This document shows, one piece after another, positions 1 to 11,918 of a stretch of DNA of 64,000 nucleotides. The translations under genes and the position numbers were made by a program. Source of the DNA: Piscinibacter sp. Lineage in GTDB: Bacteria > Pseudomonadota > Gammaproteobacteria > Burkholderiales > Burkholderiaceae_C. Numbering within the stretch: position 1 is the first letter of the stretch; each line of letters begins with the position of its first letter. Below the pieces are notes generated by a model, which was given only the letters and a program-made list of their open reading frames with translations, was not told where the DNA came from and made no database searches. The DNA is taken from assembly GCA_017983795.1 (NCBI GenBank), contig JAGOAS010000013.1, positions 46,763 through 110,762 on the forward strand, in the 5' to 3' direction.

Positions 1-411
1 CTCTCGCACGGCGACGCGCTGTGCCTCGCCGACCACGAGTACCAGGCCTTCCGCACGCTGGTGCGCGGCGCGGCCTGGCAGCGCGACTTCCTCGCCCGCC
101 CGCTCGAAGAGCGCCAGCGTCTGGCGCGCCAGATGCGCGACCACAGCGAGCAGCGCAAGCGCGGCATGGCGTTGGAAGACTGGGTCGACCTCGACAAGCC
201 CGCCACGCTGCGCTGGATGCGCGAGGCGCGCACGCCGACGCTGATCCACGGCCACACGCACCGCCCGGCGCGTGAGGAACTCGCCCCAGGCTTCGTGCGC
301 GAGGTGCTGAGCGACTGGGATTGCGACGGCGACGGCGACGGCGTACCGCGCGCCGAGGTCCTTCGCCTGACGGCCGACGGCCGGCTGACGCGCCTGCCGC
401 TCGCCGCATGA
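1..411 (+). CDS. lpxH: UDP-2,3-diacylglucosamine diphosphatase LpxH, C-terminal part
   Basis: The frame is open from base 1 and ends with TGA at 409-411, so only the last 136 residues are present. LpxH is a peripheral inner-membrane metallophosphoesterase that removes UMP from UDP-2,3-diacylglucosamine in lipid A synthesis. The fragment begins with the metal-binding S-H-G-D-A-L-C motif and later has G-H-T-H-R-P, both typical of the calcineurin-like fold of this family. The stop overlaps the start of the next gene (ATGA), which suggests translational coupling. The N-terminal metal ligands lie upstream of the window. I am confident of the family. Confidence 0.9.
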   Translation, partial: LSHGDALCLADHEYQAFRTLVRGAAWQRDFLARPLEERQRLARQMRDHSEQRKRGMALEDWVDLDKPATLRWMREARTPTLIHGHTHRPAREELAPGFVREVLSDWDCDGDGDGVPRAEVLRLTADGRLTRLPLAA

Positions 412-1181
412 TTGCCGGCTGGTGGCGGCGCCGGCGCGCCGCGCGCACGCTGCAGCACCGGGCCATCCCCGATGCCCTCTGGACGCTCACGCTGGCGCGC
501 TATCCCTTCATCGCGCGGCGCAGCGAAGCCGACCGGCAAGGCCTGCGTGAACTCGCCACGCTGTTCCTGGCCGACAAGGAATTCGCCGGCATGCAGGGGC
601 TGGAGGTCGACGACGGCATGGCCGTGGCCATCGCCGCGCAGGCCTGCCTGCCGATCCTGCGGCTGGGCCTGGCGCAGTACGACGCCTTCAAGGGCATCGT
701 CGTGCACCCCGACATCGTCGTCGCGCGCCGCGAGGTGATGGACGAGGACGGCATCGTCCATCACTACGACGAGGAACTGGCCGGCGAGGCCATGGAAGGC
801 GGCCCGGTGATGCTCACGTGGCGCGACGTGGCCGATGCCGGTGACAGCGCCGAGTGGGGCTACAACGTGGTGGTGCACGAGTTTGCCCACGTGCTCGACA
901 TGCGCGACGGCGCTTCCGACGGCGTGCCGCTGCTGCCCGACCGCGCCGCGCGCGAACGCTGGCTGGCCGTGCTCAAGCCCGAGTGGCAGGACTTCTGCGA
1001 ACGCGTCGATGCCGGCGAGGACACGCTCATCGACCCCTACGGCGCCGAGGCGATCGACGAATTCTTCGCCGTCGCCTCCGAATTGTTCTTCGTCGACGCT
1101 GCCACCATGCGGAGCGAGCACCCCGCGTTGTACGAGTTGCTCGCCGGCTACTACCGGCAGGATCCGGCCGCCGACGCCTGA
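408..1181 (+). CDS. mtfA: MtfA-type zinc metallopeptidase
   Basis: This 257-residue cytosolic protein has a gluzincin zinc motif H-E-F-A-H at residues 157-161, followed by the V-L-D-M-R-D-G stretch characteristic of MtfA (DUF980). In enteric bacteria MtfA binds the glucose-PTS repressor Mlc and has aminopeptidase activity. Whether the Mlc link holds here is unknown, and homologues without Mlc are common. The ATG at 408 is chosen because it overlaps the lpxH stop (ATGA) and gives the usual family length. It ends a few bases before the convergent clpA stop. Confidence 0.9.
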   Translation: MIAGWWRRRRAARTLQHRAIPDALWTLTLARYPFIARRSEADRQGLRELATLFLADKEFAGMQGLEVDDGMAVAIAAQACLPILRLGLAQYDAFKGIVVHPDIVVARREVMDEDGIVHHYDEELAGEAMEGGPVMLTWRDVADAGDSAEWGYNVVVHEFAHVLDMRDGASDGVPLLPDRAARERWLAVLKPEWQDFCERVDAGEDTLIDPYGAEAIDEFFAVASELFFVDAATMRSEHPALYELLAGYYRQDPAADA

Positions 1182-1185
1182 CGGA

Positions 1186-3488
<2,303 letters not shown>

Positions 3489-3492
<4 letters not shown>

Positions 3493-3845
3493 GCGGCCTC
3501 CATAATGCACTGCAACGGGTGGCCGCCGCGCCGCGCGGCAGCCAGCACCAGTTCTACCTTGGTTGCGGCCACGTCCTTGGTGTAGACGCCGCAGACACCC
3601 CGACCTTCATGGTGAATCTTCAACATGATCTGCGTCGCGGTTTCGAGGTCGCGCTTGAAATACTCCTGCAACACCATCACGACGAACTCCATCGGTGTGT
3701 AGTCGTCGTTGAGCATCACCACCTGGTACATCCGGGGCGGCTTGGTGCGCTGCGTGCGCCGCTCGACGACGACTGCGCCCTGCCCGTCGTCGGGCACTCC
3801 CTTGCCGGGAGGCGCAGGCGGCTGCGGCGGTGTTTCGTCGGGCAT
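3489..3845 (-). CDS. clpS: ClpS adaptor of the ClpAP protease
   Basis: This 118-residue adaptor binds the ClpA N-domain and delivers N-end-rule substrates. The core has the [11 protein letters not shown] motif that forms the N-degron pocket, followed by the [12 protein letters not shown] segment. The first roughly 35 residues are Pro/Gly-rich and probably disordered, as expected for the extension that engages ClpA. It is first in a two-gene operon with clpA, and the two overlap by four bases. Confidence 0.97.
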
Positions 3846-4052
3846 GAAAACATTCTATCGACTTGACCGAGCACCCGGTCCCAGGGCTGGATATTGCACC
3901 GCGCGCGCGGATCACAAGTGCGCCAAATGCCCTTCCCTGCGCCGGCAATTCCCGGCACGCGCGGGAATGCCGAATGAACAAGCCTTGCGTTGCTTCAATG
4001 ACACGGACTCGAACGGCCACCCAGAATGATCTGTTCCAAAGAGGAGGACAGC
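3846..4052. other. Divergent clpS / cold-shock gene intergenic region
   Basis: About 200 bases separate the divergent clpS and cold-shock genes. No gene was recognised. The half nearest the cold-shock gene is less GC-rich and could be a long 5' leader, as cold-shock mRNAs often have, but I see no clear promoter or hairpin to anchor this. A strong ribosome-binding site (GAGGAGG at 4041-4047) precedes the cold-shock start. Confidence 0.5.
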
Positions 4053-4301
4053 ATGCCGATCGGCACGGTGAAGTGGTTCAACGACGCCAAGGGCTTCGGC
4101 TTCATCGAGCCTGAAGGCGGTGGCGAGGATGTTTTCGCGCATTTCTCGGCGATCCAGATGGAAGGCTTCCGCACCCTCAAGCAGGGCGGCAAGGTGAGCT
4201 ACGAGCTGGTGCAAGGCCCCAAGGGCCAACTGGCCCAGAACATCCAGCCGGTCGGCGCACCGGCCTCGCGCCGCCTCACCGACACCGCCACCGAACCCTG
4301 A
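4053..4301 (+). CDS. CspA-family cold-shock protein
   Basis: This 82-residue protein is a single OB-fold cold-shock domain with RNP1 (K-G-F-G-F-I) and RNP2 (D-V-F-A-H-F) motifs for single-stranded nucleic-acid binding. A short polar tail of about 15 residues follows the core. The ATG at 4053 is chosen over the one at 4026 because it has a good Shine-Dalgarno (GAGGAGG) and gives the canonical M-P-I-G-T-V-K-W-F start. The gene is monocistronic and ends in a strong hairpin at 4327-4349. Which Csp paralogue it represents cannot be told. Confidence 0.95.
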   Translation: MPIGTVKWFNDAKGFGFIEPEGGGEDVFAHFSAIQMEGFRTLKQGGKVSYELVQGPKGQLAQNIQPVGAPASRRLTDTATEP

Positions 4302-4326
4302 AGCGGCCGCCGCCCGCCAAACGACA

Positions 4327-4349
4327 AAGGGCCCGCAGTGCGGGCCCTT
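4327..4349. terminator. Bidirectional hairpin terminator between csp and icd
   Basis: A perfect inverted repeat, AAGGGCCCGC / GCGGGCCCTT with a three-base loop, lies between two convergent genes. The A and T ends give short tracts on both strands, so it can serve both. Confidence 0.85.
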
Positions 4350-4395
4350 CGCGTTTCCGGCAGCGATGCGGAGCGATTCACTCCGCGTGCCCGGC

Positions 4396-5649
<1,254 letters not shown>

Positions 5650-5692
5650 GGACTCTGTCTCCGCGCTTGGGGGTGAGTGGTCTTATCGGAAC

Positions 5693-5711
5693 GTGGAATT
5701 CTATTCCACGG
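5693..5711. promoter_or_regulatory. Operator-like palindrome upstream of icd
   Basis: A perfect 7-base inverted repeat with a 5-base centre (CGTGGAA-TTCTA-TTCCACG on the plus strand) precedes icd. Read toward icd it contains TAGAAT, which resembles a -10 box. A dimeric regulator bound here would cover the promoter. The regulator is not identified. Confidence 0.55.
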
Positions 5712-5752
5712 TGTCTGTCAATCGACTGACAAGGGCGTTGCCGCTGCCGTGA

Positions 5753-6442
5753 TCAGAACGGCAGGCAGAAGTCGCTGCCCATCGCCGTGGCGATGCCGTG
5801 CGCGAGCGCCCAGCCCGAGGCGCCGGCGAGCATCAGCCCCGCGAGCCGCACTGCCAGCACCTGCGCACGGCCAGCGTGCTTGCCGGCCAGGCGCAGCCAC
5901 AGCGCGGGCCCCAGCCACAGGCCTAGGCCGGAGCCGGCGGCGAACAGCGCCATCAGTGTTGCACCTTCGAGTGCATTCGAGCCGAGCGCGGCAACGACCA
6001 GGGCCGACTGCAGCAGGCCGCAAGGCAGCGCCACCCACAGCGAGCCCGCAGCGGCGGCACCCGCCGGGCCGCGCATCCAGATGATCTTGCGGCCGCTGGC
6101 GCCGCGGCCGAAGTTGTCGATGAAGGCGGGCTGGCGGCCACGCAGCAGCAGCCACACGCCGAGCACGAAAGCTGCCACCTGCAGCAGCGTCCACAGCGGC
6201 CGCAGGATGGCCACCTGGGCGCCCTGCGTGGCCAGCCACGAGACGCTGCCTGCCGCGAGCGCGCCGCCGGCCGCATAGCTCGCCAGCCGCGCGGCATGGA
6301 ACGACACGGTGCTCGCCTCCTGCGCGACGCCACCGGCGCAACCGCGCACGATGCCCGTGCAGGCCGCGCCGCACATCGCCGCGCAATGCGGCGCACCGGC
6401 CAGGCCCATCAGCAAGGCAGTGGCAGCGAGCGCGGCGTTCAT
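5753..6442 (-). CDS. TauE/SafE-DsbD-type membrane protein of the cbb3 locus
   Basis: This 229-residue integral membrane protein has about six hydrophobic helices. The first contains the G-L-A-G-x-P-H-C-A-A-M-C-G signature of the sulfite exporter TauE/SafE (DsbD_2-like) group that accompanies cbb3 oxidase genes. Homologues there are thought to act in copper or thiol handling during oxidase assembly, but the transported species is not established. It lies 10 bases downstream of hemN on the same strand and is probably co-transcribed. Confidence 0.8.
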   Translation of the reverse strand: MNAALAATALLMGLAGAPHCAAMCGAACTGIVRGCAGGVAQEASTVSFHAARLASYAAGGALAAGSVSWLATQGAQVAILRPLWTLLQVAAFVLGVWLLLRGRQPAFIDNFGRGASGRKIIWMRGPAGAAAAGSLWVALPCGLLQSALVVAALGSNALEGATLMALFAAGSGLGLWLGPALWLRLAGKHAGRAQVLAVRLAGLMLAGASGWALAHGIATAMGSDFCLPF

Positions 6443-6452
6443 GCCCGCAAGC

Positions 6453-7868
6453 TTAGATGATGCGAGAGAAACGCTCCCGCGTGCGGTCGGCCTGCAGGTA
6501 CTTGTCGAACACCATCGCGACGCTGCGAATGAAGTACCAGCCCAGTGCCGTGACCTGGATTGCCGTGGGTTCGATCACCACCAGGCCCGAGGCTTCCACC
6601 GCGCGCAGCTGCTCGAGCTCGGCGGCAAAGTGCTTGCGGAAGTCGATCAGGTGCGCGAGCTCGATCGACTCGAATTCGAGCCGCCCCTGGCACATGATGG
6701 CCATGATGACCGCACGGCGCAGCAGATCCTCGCGCGTCAGCGCCAGGCCGCGCACCACGGGAAACTCGCCGTGGTTCACGGCGTCGTAGTACTCGTCCAG
6801 CGTCTTGGCGTTCTGGCTGTAGGTGGCGCCGACGCGGCCGATGGACGAGACGCCCAGGCCGATCAGATCGCAGTCGGGCTGCGTGCTGTAGCCCTGGAAA
6901 TTGCGATGCAGCCGGCCCTGGCGCTTGGCCGCGGCGAGCGAGTCGCCCGGCAGCGCGAAGTGGTCCATGCCGATGTACTGGTAGCCCTGGCCGACGAAGC
7001 CCGCGATGGCCTCCGACAGCATGCGCACCTTGTCGGCCGCCGCCGGAATCGCGGCGGTGTCGATGCGGCGCTGCGGCTTGAAGCGCTGCGGCAGGTGGGC
7101 ATACGAATACAGCGCGATGCGCTCGGGGCGCAGCTCGGCCACCTGGCTCACGGTGCGCTGCAAGGATTCGGGCGTCTGCTTGGGCAGGCCGTAGATCAGG
7201 TCGACGTTGGTCGACTCGAAGCCGAGCTGGCGCGCCGACTCCATCAGCGCGGCGACCATCTCGCGGCTCTGCACGCGGTGCACGGCGTGCTGCACGGCGG
7301 CGTCGAAATCCTGCACGCCGAAGCTCAGGCGGTTGAAGCCCAGGCTGGCCAGATGGGCGAGGCGGTCGTGGTTGACGGTGCGCGGATCGACCTCGATCGA
7401 GGTCTCGGCGCCCGGCGCGATGCGGAAGGCGCGACGCAGCGAGGCCATCACCCGCGTCAGCTCGGCATCGTTGAGGAAGGTCGGCGAGCCGCCGCCGAAG
7501 TGCAGCTGCGAGACCGGCTGGCCGGCGCCGAGGTGCGCGACGTGCAGGGCGATCTCCTTGTCGAGCGCATCGAGGTACTCGGCTGCGCGCTCGTGGTGCT
7601 TGGTGATCACCTTGTTGCACGCGCAGTAGTAGCACAGCGACTCGCAGAACGGGATGTGCACGTAGACCGACAGCGGGCTCGCGCCGCCGATCACGCCGCC
7701 GCCGGCGGCGCGCTGTTCGAGCGCGCGGATGTAGTCGTCGGGGCCGAAGGCATCGACGAAGCGGTCGGCGGTCGGGTAGGAGGTGTAGCGCGGGCCGTTG
7801 ACGTCGAGCCGGCGCAGCAGCTCCTCGGTCACGACGGGGCGCTCGATGGGGGCGTGGGACGTCGACAT
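6453..7868 (-). CDS. hemN: Oxygen-independent coproporphyrinogen III oxidase HemN
   Basis: This 471-residue radical-SAM enzyme makes protoporphyrinogen IX without oxygen. The 4Fe-4S motif C-X3-C-X2-C is at Cys 75, 79 and 82 and is followed by another Cys. G-G-G-S-P-T and the C-terminal HemN domain are also present. The ATG at 7868 is preferred to the upstream GTG-like extension because it gives the family's normal N-terminus. It sits in the cbb3/fnr locus, consistent with heme supply under low oxygen. An FNR box lies about 45 bases upstream. Confidence 0.96.
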   Translation of the reverse strand: MSTSHAPIERPVVTEELLRRLDVNGPRYTSYPTADRFVDAFGPDDYIRALEQRAAGGGVIGGASPLSVYVHIPFCESLCYYCACNKVITKHHERAAEYLDALDKEIALHVAHLGAGQPVSQLHFGGGSPTFLNDAELTRVMASLRRAFRIAPGAETSIEVDPRTVNHDRLAHLASLGFNRLSFGVQDFDAAVQHAVHRVQSREMVAALMESARQLGFESTNVDLIYGLPKQTPESLQRTVSQVAELRPERIALYSYAHLPQRFKPQRRIDTAAIPAAADKVRMLSEAIAGFVGQGYQYIGMDHFALPGDSLAAAKRQGRLHRNFQGYSTQPDCDLIGLGVSSIGRVGATYSQNAKTLDEYYDAVNHGEFPVVRGLALTREDLLRRAVIMAIMCQGRLEFESIELAHLIDFRKHFAAELEQLRAVEASGLVVIEPTAIQVTALGWYFIRSVAMVFDKYLQADRTRERFSRII

Positions 7869-7906
7869 GATGGAGCGTGACTGTGCCTTGCCTCCCGTCA
7901 AGCGCC

Positions 7907-7920
7907 TTGACGTGAATCAA
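7907..7920. promoter_or_regulatory. FNR/ANR box between hemN and fnr
   Basis: TTGAC-GTGA-ATCAA matches the FNR consensus TTGAT-N4-ATCAA at nine of ten positions. A -10-like AATAAT at 7946-7951 on the plus strand would place the box centre near -42 of fnr, the usual activating position, suggesting autoregulation. It could also act on divergent hemN. Confidence 0.7.
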
Positions 7921-7984
7921 CGGGCTGCCACGAGGCGAACCGGAGAATAATTCACTGCCCTCCACCACACCGGATGTGACGTTC

Positions 7985-8785
7985 ATGACCGCCTCCAAGG
8001 CCCGCCTCGACGATGCGGAGCGCACGTCGGACATCACGCCGCGCAGCCCCATGAACCCCGTCGTGCCGATCCGGGCGGAAGCCTTCAAGGTTGCCTGCTC
8101 CAACTGCAACCTGCGCGAGCTGTGCCTGCCGGTCGGGCTGACGGATCCGGATCTGGAGCGACTCGACGAGCTGGTCGCCAAGCGCCGCTCGGTGACGCGC
8201 GGTGACGCGCTGTTCCGCACCGGTGACGCGTTCCAGTCGCTCTACGCCGTGCGCACCGGCTTCTTCAAGACCTGCGTCTCGTCGGAGGACGGCCGCGACC
8301 AGGTCACCGGCTTCCAGATGGCCGGCGAGTTGCTCGGCCTGGACGGCATCAGCCACGACCGCCACAACTGCGACGCGATCGCGCTGGAAGACTCGCAGGT
8401 CTGCGTGATTCCCTTCGGCCAGCTCGAGGAGCTCTCGCGCGACTTCACGCCGCTGCAGCACCAGTTCCACAAGATCATGAGCCGCGAGATCGTGCGCGAC
8501 CACGGCATGATGCTGCTGCTGGGCAGCATGCGCGCCGAGGAGCGCCTCGCGGCCTTCCTTCTGAACCTCACGCAGAGGCTGCAGGCGCGCGGCTTCTCGG
8601 CCTCGTCGCTGATCTTGCGCATGACGCGCGAGGAGATCGGCAGCTACCTTGGCCTCAAGCTCGAGACCGTCAGCCGCACCTTCTCGAAGTTCCAGGACGA
8701 CGGCCTGCTTGAGGTGAAGCAGCGCCACATCCGCATCCTCGACGAAGCCGGCCTGCGCCAGCTGATCACCAGCACCGCCTGCTAG
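7985..8785 (+). CDS. fnr: FNR-family oxygen-responsive transcription regulator
   Basis: This is a Crp/Fnr protein of about 266 residues. The N-terminal cluster C-S-N-C-N-L-R-E-L-C (Cys 38, 41, 47) and Cys 129 provide the four ligands for an oxygen-labile 4Fe-4S cluster. A cyclic-nucleotide-binding-like domain and dimer helix follow, and the C-terminal HTH has E-T-V-S-R-T-F for FNR-box recognition. GTG 7976 and ATG 8051 are alternative starts; ATG 7985 is a compromise. It ends four bases inside the convergent 86-residue membrane gene. The two FNR boxes nearby are its likely targets. Confidence 0.93.
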   Translation: MTASKARLDDAERTSDITPRSPMNPVVPIRAEAFKVACSNCNLRELCLPVGLTDPDLERLDELVAKRRSVTRGDALFRTGDAFQSLYAVRTGFFKTCVSSEDGRDQVTGFQMAGELLGLDGISHDRHNCDAIALEDSQVCVIPFGQLEELSRDFTPLQHQFHKIMSREIVRDHGMMLLLGSMRAEERLAAFLLNLTQRLQARGFSASSLILRMTREEIGSYLGLKLETVSRTFSKFQDDGLLEVKQRHIRILDEAGLRQLITSTAC

Positions 8786-9042
8786 CGTGGCCAGTGCCGG
8801 CCTCGGTCGGCGTTGATCTGTTCCGGGCGGGTGTCGAGCAGCGCCATCAGCGCGCCGGCCACCGAGATCACGCTCCAGAAGATCAGGAAAGTGATGGTGT
8901 AGACCGCCTGGGCCGACCAGTTCAGCGCCTCGCCGCCGAACCAGTGCAGGTCGGCGGGGTCGACGACCACGAAAACGAGCATCTCCAGCACGCCGGCCAT
9001 CAGGAAGGCCGGCCAGAGGATGGTCAGGGCGCGTTGCTTCAC
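8782..9042 (-). CDS. Small two-helix membrane protein of the cco cluster
   Basis: This 86-residue protein has two predicted transmembrane helices (about residues 8-27 and 45-66) and a short polar C-terminus. No catalytic motif is visible. It is the last gene of the ccoNOQPGH run, starting 23 bases after ccoH, and overlaps the 3' end of convergent fnr by four bases. Its position suggests a minor role in cbb3 oxidase assembly or an adjoining membrane function, but I do not recognise a characterised family. Confidence 0.75.
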   Translation of the reverse strand: MKQRALTILWPAFLMAGVLEMLVFVVVDPADLHWFGGEALNWSAQAVYTITFLIFWSVISVAGALMALLDTRPEQINADRGRHWPR

Positions 9043-9064
9043 GGGGTCTGAGTCTCGCCTGCGC

Positions 9065-9331
9065 TCACTGCTCGGCCGGCGTGGCCGCGTGGTTGCGGCC
9101 CTGCAGGGCCGGCGCCAGCGCGTCCTTGGGGCTCAGCTTGGGCGCCATGTTGTCGCCCGGCCGCACTTCGCCCTGCGGCGTGGTGGCGATCACCGGGTCG
9201 ATGTGCTTCCAGGCGATCACGGCGGTGGCGATGCTCGCGATCACCACCGACAGCGGCCCGCCCACCACGACCCAGACCATGGGCACGCGGTACCACGGCG
9301 TCGTCTTCTGCTTGTCGTCCTGCATATCCAT
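9065..9331 (-). CDS. ccoH: Short FixH/CcoH-like cbb3 assembly protein
   Basis: This 88-residue protein has one transmembrane helix (about residues 18-41) and a short Ala/Pro-rich periplasmic tail. It lies directly downstream of ccoG, where the assembly protein CcoH/FixH is expected. It is shorter than typical FixH (about 150 residues) and lacks most of the periplasmic domain. The name therefore rests mainly on gene order and the W-Y-R-x-P-M-V-W-x-V N-terminus. Confidence 0.7.
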   Translation of the reverse strand: MDMQDDKQKTTPWYRVPMVWVVVGGPLSVVIASIATAVIAWKHIDPVIATTPQGEVRPGDNMAPKLSPKDALAPALQGRNHAATPAEQ

Positions 9332-9343
9332 GTCCTTTGCGGT

Positions 9344-10804
9344 TCAGCGCGGCACGACGAAGGTCGACTTCTCGTGCACCTCGACCGCGCCGCCCGCCGC
9401 ATCCGCCAGCCGCGTGATCGTGAATCGTAGCGGGTGCGCGCCGCTGCCCAGGCTCGCCGCCGTCTCGGGCGGCAGTTGCACCGCCACCGGCACCCAGCGC
9501 GCTTCGGTGGGCCCGACCTGCACCTCGGCGCGCGGCGCGCTCACCACCACGCCCGCCAAGCCGTCGACCTCGATGCGGAAGCGCTGCGGCGACTCCAGCG
9601 CGTTCATCAGCTGCAGCCGGTAGACGTTCTCGACGCGGCCGTCGTCCACCAGCCGCGCCAGGGCGCCGCGATCGCGCACGACGTCGACGCGGAAGGGCGT
9701 GCGCAGCGCCAGGCTGGCCGCGAAGGCGGCGACCACCAGCACCATGATCGCCGTGTAGATCAGCACGCGCGGCCGAAGCACGCGGCGGAACATCTGCTCG
9801 CGCGTCCACTGCTGCGCGATGCCGTTCTGCGTCGCGTAGCGGATCAGGCCGCGCGGATAGTCCATCTTGTCCATCACGCCGTCGCACACGTCGATGCAGG
9901 CGGCGCAGCCGATGCACTCGTATTGCAGGCCCTTGCGGATGTCGATGCCGGTCGGGCAGACCTGCACGCACAGCGTGCAGTCGATGCACTCGCCCTTGCC
10001 CGCGTCCTTCAGCGCAGCGTGGCCCAGCGACTTCGGCCGCGAGCCGCGCGGCTCGCCACGCGCGGCGTCGTAGCTGATGATCATCGTGTCATGGTCGAAC
10101 ATCGCGCTCTGGAAGCGCGCGTACGGGCACATGTACTTGCAGACCTGCTCGCGCATGTAGCCGCCGTTGCCGTAGGTGGCGAAGCCGTAGAACAGGATCC
10201 AGAACCACTCCCACGGCCCGAAGCCGAGCGTGGGCACCGCCGCGGCCAGCTCGCGGATGGGCGTGAAGTAGCCGACGAAGGTGAAGCCCGTCCACAGGCC
10301 GAAGGCGATCCAGACGAACTGCTTGGCGCTCTTGCGCGCGATCTTCTCGCCGTTCCAGGGGCCGGCATCGAGCCTCATGCGCTTGGCGCGATCGCCCTCG
10401 ATGCGGTTCTCGAACCACATGTAGATCTCGGTGTAGACCGTCTGCGGGCAGGCATAGCCGCACCACAGGCGCCCGGCCACCGCGGTGAACAGGAACAGGC
10501 CGTAGGCCGAGAGGATCAGCAGCCCGGTGAGGTAGATGAAGTCCTGCGGGTACAGGACCAGCCCACCGATGTAGAAGCGGCGGGCGCCGAGGTCGAACAG
10601 CACGGCCTGGCGGCCGTTCCATTGCAGCCAGGGCAGCCCGTAGAAGAGCAGCTGGGTGGCCCAGACGAGCCCCCAGCGCCAGGTGGCGAACCAGCCGCTG
10701 ACCGCACGGGCGTAGATCTTCTTCTGCGCGGCATACAGCGAGACGATCTCGCCGGCCGCATCGGGAGCGGAGGCCCCCTTGGCCGCCGCGTGCGTGTCAG
10801 TCAT
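9344..10804 (-). CDS. ccoG: cbb3 oxidase accessory ferredoxin-type protein CcoG
   Basis: This 486-residue membrane iron-sulfur protein (FixG family) is known as a copper(II) reductase that helps assemble the CuB centre of cbb3 oxidase. It has several N-terminal transmembrane helices, a redox-active W-C-G-Y-A-C-P motif, two 4Fe-4S ferredoxin motifs (C-I-D-C-T-L-C and C-I-G-C-A-A-C) around residues 275-305, and a C-terminal Ig-like FixG domain. It starts 14 bases after ccoP and is part of the same operon. Confidence 0.96.
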   Translation of the reverse strand: MTDTHAAAKGASAPDAAGEIVSLYAAQKKIYARAVSGWFATWRWGLVWATQLLFYGLPWLQWNGRQAVLFDLGARRFYIGGLVLYPQDFIYLTGLLILSAYGLFLFTAVAGRLWCGYACPQTVYTEIYMWFENRIEGDRAKRMRLDAGPWNGEKIARKSAKQFVWIAFGLWTGFTFVGYFTPIRELAAAVPTLGFGPWEWFWILFYGFATYGNGGYMREQVCKYMCPYARFQSAMFDHDTMIISYDAARGEPRGSRPKSLGHAALKDAGKGECIDCTLCVQVCPTGIDIRKGLQYECIGCAACIDVCDGVMDKMDYPRGLIRYATQNGIAQQWTREQMFRRVLRPRVLIYTAIMVLVVAAFAASLALRTPFRVDVVRDRGALARLVDDGRVENVYRLQLMNALESPQRFRIEVDGLAGVVVSAPRAEVQVGPTEARWVPVAVQLPPETAASLGSGAHPLRFTITRLADAAGGAVEVHEKSTFVVPR

Positions 10805-10818
10805 TCAGCCTTCCGTCG

Positions 10819-11733
10819 TTACTGGGTGCCGGCACCCTGGGCGAGGTTCCACACATAGGCCGCCAGCACGTGGATCTGGTCGGCGGTCATGCGCGAGGCC
10901 TGGGGCGGCATCACGTTGGTCTTGCCATTGTTGACCATCGCGACGATCGCTTCCTCGCCCCAGCCGTGGAGCCAGACCTTGTCGGTCAGGTTCGGCGCGC
11001 CGAGGGCCTTCATGCCCTTGCCGTCCGGGCCGTGGCAGGCCGCGCAGGCGCCGAACTTGGGCTTGCCCAGCTGGGCGGCCAGTTCGTTGTGCGGACTGCC
11101 CGACAGGCTCAACACGTAGTTGGCGACGTTCTTGACGTCTTCCGACGTGCCGACCGCCGCGGCCATCGGGGGCATCATGCCCTGGCGGCCGTTGGTGATG
11201 GTCGCCTTGACCGCGTCGAACGAATCGGTCGCCAAGCGCGAGGCCACCGGCAGGGTCAGGTTGGGAAAGCCCTTGCTGCCCTTGGCATCGGAGCCATGGC
11301 ACTGCGCGCAGTTGTTGATATACAGCCGCTCGCCGATCGCCATCGCCTGCGCGTCCTTGGCGAGTGCCTCGGGCGTCTGGCTGGTGAACTTCGCATACAG
11401 CGGCGCCATCGCCGCCTGGGCCTTGGCCTGCTCGGCCTCGAGCTGGCCGACGCTGGTCCAGCCGAGCTGCCCGCCGAAGCTGCCCAGGCCGGGGTAGAGC
11501 GCCAGATACAGCACCGCGAATACCACCGTGATCACGAACAGGCCCATCCACCAGCGCGGCAGCGGGTTGTTCAGCTCGCGCAGGTCTTCGTCCCACACGT
11601 GGCCGGTGGTGTTGTCGCTGGCCATGACCTTGCGCCGGCTGGCGATGATCAGCAGCCCCAGGCAGGCCGCGAGGCCGAGGATGACGACGGCGGCGATGTA
11701 GATCGACCAGCCGTTGTTGATGAAGTCGCTCAT
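10819..11733 (-). CDS. ccoP: cbb3-type cytochrome c oxidase subunit III (CcoP)
   Basis: This 304-residue diheme cytochrome c subunit accepts electrons for the oxidase. It has an N-terminal transmembrane helix (about residues 9-30), a second hydrophobic segment near residues 60-85, and two C-X2-C-H heme sites at C-A-Q-C-H (Cys 142) and C-A-A-C-H (Cys 230). The ATG overlaps the ccoQ stop (ATGA). Confidence 0.97.
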   Translation of the reverse strand: MSDFINNGWSIYIAAVVILGLAACLGLLIIASRRKVMASDNTTGHVWDEDLRELNNPLPRWWMGLFVITVVFAVLYLALYPGLGSFGGQLGWTSVGQLEAEQAKAQAAMAPLYAKFTSQTPEALAKDAQAMAIGERLYINNCAQCHGSDAKGSKGFPNLTLPVASRLATDSFDAVKATITNGRQGMMPPMAAAVGTSEDVKNVANYVLSLSGSPHNELAAQLGKPKFGACAACHGPDGKGMKALGAPNLTDKVWLHGWGEEAIVAMVNNGKTNVMPPQASRMTADQIHVLAAYVWNLAQGAGTQ

Positions 11734-11906
11734 TGTTGGTTTCCTCCACGCAAGGCGCCGCCGGCGCCCTGCTCCTCGACGAAGGGCAGTTGGGCCGCCT
11801 CGTCGAACGCTGCACGGTTGTTGCGGGACCAGGCCCAGACGATGATGCCCAGGAAGGCGATCATCGAGACCACGGTCATCAGGCTCCTGAGGTCATTGAC
11901 GTCCAT
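11730..11906 (-). CDS. ccoQ: cbb3-type oxidase subunit CcoQ
   Basis: This small 58-residue open frame lies between ccoO and ccoP. It begins M-D-V-N-D-L-R and has one transmembrane helix with V-W-A-W, followed by R-N-N-R-A-A-F-D-E-A-A-x-L-P-F, a standard CcoQ/FixQ pattern. CcoQ stabilises the complex, particularly CcoP. The stop overlaps the ccoP start by four bases. Confidence 0.93.
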   Translation of the reverse strand: MDVNDLRSLMTVVSMIAFLGIIVWAWSRNNRAAFDEAAQLPFVEEQGAGGALRGGNQQ

Positions 11907-11918
11907 GACGCGCCTCCC

